This document shows positions 59,124 through 64,000 of a DNA stretch of 64,000 nt, piece by piece. Numbering within the stretch: the first letter of the stretch is position 1; every line of letters starts with the position of its first letter. This DNA comes from Asterias rubens (taxonomy: Eukaryota; Echinodermata; Asteroidea; Forcipulatida; Asteriidae): assembly GCF_902459465.1 (NCBI RefSeq), contig NW_022985820.1, positions 1 through 64,000 on the forward strand, read 5' to 3'. The translations under genes and the position numbers were made by a program. The notes beneath the pieces are model-generated. The model did no database searches. It saw only the letters and a program-made list of their open reading frames with translations, and was not told the DNA's origin.

Positions 59124-62100
59124 CTATGATCCTTTGAGAGGATAAAGAACATCATAATGTCCAGGTCTATACAGAAGAACAATCTGAGGTGTACAACCTT
59201 CTGGGAAGTCATGAGGGATAACTTTGCCACCATCTCCTCGATCTAGGTAGACAACACGAACTCCGACCTCTAGGGCAGAGGTCAGGGCAATGATGTGGAT
59301 GTGGTCACTCTCTTGGGCCATGGGTTCAACCTCCTGTGTTAACAGATAGGGGAAAATGTTAATACAAACAATAGCGGTTCATGCTATTTATTGATTCATT
59401 CATTTGTTCATTCACTACCATGATGACTTGATGACTTTATCAGGCATTGTGTTACAGAGAGATGGTAACGAAGATGATCGTCTTAAAAGCTTGACCACTT
59501 CTGTCTCTATCAAGCATAGTAGTAGAGAGAGATGGACTGCTTAGACCAGTGTCAGCCTAAATGGATGATTTGAAGGTCATGTTGGGAAAAGCTCTAGGAC
59601 TAGGGGCATCAGGCTTGCAAAAAAGGACACAATATTAAGCTCTAGGACTAGGGACATCAGGCTAGCAAAAAATGACACAATAAGCTCTAGGACTAGGGGC
59701 ATCAGGCTAGCAAAAAAGGACACAATAAGCTCTAGGACTAGGGGCATCAGGCTAGCAAAAAAGGACACAATATTAAGCTCTAGGACTAGGGACATCAGGC
59801 TAGCAAAAAATGACACAATAAGCTCTAGGACTAGGGGCATCAGGCTAGCAAAAAAGGACACAATAAGCTCTAGGACTAGGGGCATCAGGCTAGCAAAAAA
59901 GTACACAATAAGCTCTAGGACTAGGGGCATCAGGCTAGCAAAAAAGGACACAATAAGCTCTAGGACTAGGGGCATCAGGCTAGCAAAAAAGGACACAATA
60001 AGCTCTAGGACTAGGGGCATCAGGCTAGCAAAAAAGGACACAATAGGCTCTAGGACTAGGGACATCAGGCTAGCAAAAAAGGACACAATAAGCTCTAGGA
60101 CTAGGGGCATCAGGCTAGCAAAAAAGGACACAATAAGCTCTAGGACTAGGGGCATCAGGCTAGCAAAAAAGGACACAATAAGCTCTAGGACTAGGGACAT
60201 CAGCCTAGCAAAAAAGGACACAATAAGCTGGTTTATTATGGCAGAAACATGACCAGCAACGATAATTTCGGAGACTCAAATATCTGAGGAGTCTGTTTGT
60301 GAATGCTGCAGCCAGAGAAGTGGTTGGTGTCCGATGTCACCTCGCTAAACAGGGATGGATTCACCATTCTTGATGACAATTCTGTGACAGTTTTTCGCTG
60401 TTGCCTTAACAAGTAGAGACTATATTCAGCGGAAACTTTCACATGTGACTTTCATGTATCTTTCATGACAATTTTGCTCATAAATCAGCATTCCGTTGAC
60501 AAAAAACAAACAATGACCTCATACTTATAACCCATATCAAACTTCTCAGAATCAACCACCATATTATTAAACCCCAAATAAATGAATAGCTTCTATTTAC
60601 CCTGCGGCAGAATTCCTTGACCGTCTTTCCACCTTCAATGAAATTCTCATAAAACTCAGCATCCTTCTGGAGTTGACCTGAGGTCAATAACCTCAAGTAA
60701 ACTACGATATAGTCACTAATGCCTTGATCCTTGAATGTATCCACTAATTCACCTACTTCAGGTTGCTGCTCAACTTGTTGAATCACCTCCATGAACTGTG
60801 GATATAAATATATTGCAAACTGGATTAGCTATATGGGCCTTCTTAGCAGTACTGGACACATAGCAGTATTCTCACTTGGTGTATCCCAACATATGCATAG
60901 CATAACAAATCTGAGAAAATTTGCTCAATTAGTCATCAAAGTTGCAAGAGAATAATAAAAGAAAAAATACCCTTGTTGCACAAATTTATGTGCTTTCATA
61001 TGGCTTAATAAAAGTATTTTATTATTTGAGTGAGAAATTACGCCTTTCATAAAAAAGGTGTTATTTCAGAGGGTGCTTTTTCTCACAGTATTGCATACCA
61101 TCAACAGTTCTCCATTGCTCGGTGCCAAGAAGGTTTTTATGCTAACTATTGTTATGAGTAAAAAATACCAATAGTGTCCAGTGCCTTTAAGGGTGTGCTA
61201 CATTATCCAGTCATGATTTTTGGTCTGTGGAAAAAGGGAACAATATTTTATCGAGTACCAGGGCTGACCTAAATGTACAGGCTTTTATAGACATTTTGGT
61301 TGTATAAATAACAAATTTTCAGATTTTTCCAGACCAAAAAATCAGAAATCAGACTAAAGTAGAAAGAAAATCGAGCCTGATAAATGGTAATCACAACGAC
61401 AAATATTGTGAACATTTATACAATTTAAGTCCACTTTGCATTAAACTTTTTTTTGAGGTGAACAAAGAATAATTAACTAAGATTTGAACCGGCGACCCAA
61501 AGATTAATGTGCTTGAGCTCCACAAACCAAGCTATCAAGCCTCTCATGTTGGTGGTCTCCCCATTTTATCAATTTCTTTGTTTGGGGGTGCCAGTCAGAA
61601 GCCATACAACCTGTAACTGCCAGGTATCCAAGGATCACACCCAAGTTTTTGATACATCCTGAGAAACTGCAGTATTGTTCATTTGATAGAGAGATACCAA
61701 ATGTGAGCTTACTGTTTCATGGAAGTCTGTGATGGTAAATGAAGGGAAACCAAGATCTACAAGCTGAGCCTTACTCCTCTCTGCTATGGTTTTAAATCTA
61801 AATAGAAGAAACAAAAACAATTATTACCATTTATGACATCATAGCAACAGCTGTAAAACTAAACAAGCGATAACTCGGTTGGAACCTTGTGTGAACCCAG
61901 GTTTTTTTTGTGACCCCAGGATTGTTTGTAACCTCTAGGTTTTTAAAGGTACACGACTGTGGTACCCTTTCTCGCCTTCCACCTCTAGAACCCCAGTTGG
62001 AATCACTGGGTTTTAATTCCATTACTGACTGTGTGGGTTTTCCCTGAAATAAACCCTTCGAGTTTTCCTCCCACATCTAAAACTGAAAATTCCTTCATTG

Positions 62101-62855
62101 TCTTCTCTCAATTGGGGTCACTGATTCAATGATTGAAGTCACTTTTTTGAGAGTCAATGACTTCACAATTAGAATAAATGGAATAAAACAAAAAAGTTAC
62201 ACAAGGTTTAATCCAGACTTTACTGCTTGTTAAATTTTGCATTTCTCAATTACCAACTACAGCAGAATGTGCCACCTCCCTCATCCAAGTCGCTGACAGG
62301 CTTTGACAAGTTAGAGGTAGAAGAAGTACAAGTAAAACTACTTGCCACTCACCTTTGAAGCTCTCGTTTATCTGTAAGCAATCTTTCTAGATAAGCAAAG
62401 CCAAATGCCCTGAAGAAACAATTCCCATCTCCCCTTGTTTTCCTGATGTGAGAATATTGTCTTGATAAATCCTGTAAGATAACAACATTGGTTTATCAAT
62501 CCTTTGGTCAAAAGTAATTAAAATGTTTGATGTATCGACAACTGGTTCGTTGGGAATGTATCGTATGCAGCAGCTAACATTTATACATAATAATGATGAA
62601 TAATTTATTGAATCTAAATTGTGCTTTCCCAAGAACCAGCCTGTTAGAGAGAGCATAACCATAACACATACCACTTATATCCTTGGACACATTTATAAAA
62701 GTTGATTTAAATCAATAGTTAAAGCACTCTTAATTTACATTTTACTGGTTATTACTTACGTCAATCTTTTTCCTGTATACTTGATCATCTAAGTACTCCT
62801 CACATAACACACTGATTGGATACCTTTGACTAACAAGTGGATTGTTCTCCTTGAT
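59124..62855 (-). CDS. OTUB1: Otubain deubiquitinase (OTUB1-type), first exon(s) missing
   Basis: An OTU-family cysteine protease that trims ubiquitin chains (Lys48 in OTUB1) and restrains E2 enzymes. Minus-strand exons: 62855-62760, 62471-62353, 61797-61713, 60795-60601 and 59333-59124, all with GT/AG borders and in frame: 234 residues. They align from NNPLVS to the C-terminus of OTUB1. The catalytic site is visible: GDGNCF gives Asp and Cys (exon at 62353), and RPGHYDVLY gives the His near the C-terminus. The C-terminus continues as PLKGS, a few residues longer than the vertebrate protein. The exon for the first 35 or so residues was not found up to 64000 and probably lies beyond the window. 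OTUB2 is the alternative; residue likeness favours OTUB1. One intron holds a 45-bp minisatellite. Confidence 0.92.
59592..60230 (+). repeat. 45-bp minisatellite, about 14 copies
   Basis: Unit AATAAGCTCTAGGACTAGGG... of 45 bp; two units are 48 bp (AATATTAAGC). Copies differ at GGGGCATC or GGGACATC and in one or two A/T sites. It lies in the last OTUB1 intron. The 214-codon ORF on the minus strand comes from the triplet period. Confidence 0.95.
60870..61192. mobile_element. MITE (GGCAGTGGACAC family), decayed copy
   Basis: Shares the interior (CTTGGTGTATCCCAACATATG, TTGCTCAATT) and right terminus ACCAATAGTGTCCAGTGCC with the copy at 24881. The left terminus is lost. OTUB1 intron. Confidence 0.7.
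61940..62095 (+). mobile_element. SINE, 78-bp head family, single head
   Basis: A degenerate head (CCAGTTGGAATCAC in place of a B box), then the body TGGGTTTTCCCTG...CCCACATCTAAAACTG, which also follows the 19-copy array. It shows the normal single-head form. OTUB1 intron. Confidence 0.65.
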
Positions 62856-64000
62856 CTGTTAATTCAAAAACAAATGAAACACATACTTTAAAAATAACTA
62901 ACATCTGGTTTTGTGATGAATACCCTGCAACTCTGAAGCCACAACTATCTGTATTGAAGCCATGTTGAGCAACACACTCGATCACTTAAACTGTTCCACT
63001 AAAACTTGTCTAGATGCTGAATAGGCTTTGACAAGTAGCTGGATAGATGTAGAACTGTTTTAATGGAACCTTGCACAAGTTGTAGTCTACGATTATAAAT
63101 TGCACAAATCAATAATTTTGATTCAGTAACTAGACCACAATACTTATTCTTGTCATTGTGAAATCAATGCTTGGTAGGGGATACAATCTGAGGCATAACA
63201 AAAACAAAATGTGTCAAAACAAACACATATTCTCTTGAAATGTTATAATCTACTTAGACATAGACACAAACTGGACTGTGCGTCTAATCAAAGCACTCTA
63301 ATTCTTAGAGTACAAACATCTGAACATTGACTGAATTTCCTGCATGTAGAAGATGGTCTCAGATATCTCAATACACTGTTATCAGTGAAGCTATATTTGA
63401 TACACTGATATCAGAACCCAGTTAACTCATCAATGGAATCAATTCATTTCAATACTCACCTAATGAAACCAACCATGCTGAGACTAACCAGGCCTGCCCC
63501 AGCAGTACCAGCTCCTCAAATTTGCGCAGAGATTTGTCATCACAGACCAGAAATCTTACCCAAAAGTTTATTTGCATGTTTGTTTAGATGATCTTCCCAT
63601 CAAGGGAACTTGGCGAACTCCCACAAGTGGATATATTTACCAAGCTGGCAACAGCCAATCTCTCTCATACGTCTATGATTATGAGTTGAACAAATCAAGA
63701 AATAGCGATTCAATAACTACACAATAACGATAATAGTCTTGGTAGGATTCAAACCCACAACCTTGTGTTTGCAAGTCCTGTAGTCCAACCACTGGACCAA
63801 GGTGTTCAATCACTGACATGATAGAAAATTTGTGAACACAATAATCTCTTGCCTACGTAGGGAATAAAGACTTGATTTTCTGAATGATTAATTTTGATTG
63901 ACAGGTTGAGATTCTTTATTAGGGAAATAAAAGGGTAGAGTTCTTACACGGCCGTTTAAAGCCGGCAGGGTCGAATTGCCGAGTGATAAAAGCCCGAGCC
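62856..64000. other. Upstream intron or flank of OTUB1, no exon found
   Basis: AT-rich sequence with no match to the expected OTUB1 N-terminal exon. A SINE-like GGATTCAAACCCAC stands at about 63749. The end (63935-64000) is the inverted partner of the repeat at 16925-17060. Confidence 0.45.

Noticed and set aside
59577..60221. 214-codon hydrophobic repeat ORF on the minus strand, looking like a membrane protein
   Set aside because: Translation of the 45-bp minisatellite inside an OTUB1 intron.

Overview
The window is nuclear DNA of an animal, most probably a marine deuterostome. I lean towards an echinoderm, and a sea star in particular, from the repeat repertoire, but nothing here proves it. 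The intron-rich housekeeping genes match vertebrate proteins exon by exon. The rest is dense in LINEs with (TTA)n tails, tRNA-derived SINEs, palindromic MITEs and minisatellites.

Layout. (1) 1-11990: one giant foldback-type DNA transposon. Its tips are inverted repeats built from 18-bp palindromes. Inside them lie inverted arrays of a 213-bp unit, flanking one long ORF that joins a MULE-like DDE transposase to a USP-type and a ULP/SENP-type cysteine protease. The N-terminus of the transposase is missing. (2) 12785-14410: 65-bp satellite in intergenic DNA. (3) 16697-31248, minus strand: a complete ten-exon gene for translation elongation factor eEF1-gamma (421 aa). Six of its nine introns each carry one sense-strand copy of a 147-nt sequence that folds as an H/ACA snoRNA. 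(4) 31404-54508, plus strand: a complete 25-exon gene for the nuclear AAA ATPase NVL (974 aa), head to head with eEF1G across a 155-bp shared promoter. Its introns hold nested LINEs, a 19-unit array of a tRNA-like SINE head, about ten partial copies of the NVL Walker A exon, a 59-bp array made from LINE coding sequence, and a hAT-type element with an 8-bp target duplication. (5) 54509-59123: intergenic repeats. (6) 59124-62855, minus strand: otubain (OTUB1-type deubiquitinase), complete except for its first exon(s).

Function. eEF1G (translation elongation), NVL (late pre-60S ribosome maturation) and the predicted H/ACA snoRNAs (rRNA pseudouridylation) all belong to ribosome production and use. 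Two of these genes share a promoter and the snoRNAs sit in the introns of one of them, so the head-to-head block looks like a compact ribosome-related unit. That link is inference.

The most novel observations are the six-copy intronic H/ACA family, the transposase-USP-ULP fusion inside a foldback element, the tandem tRNA-like SINE heads and the amplified Walker A exon.
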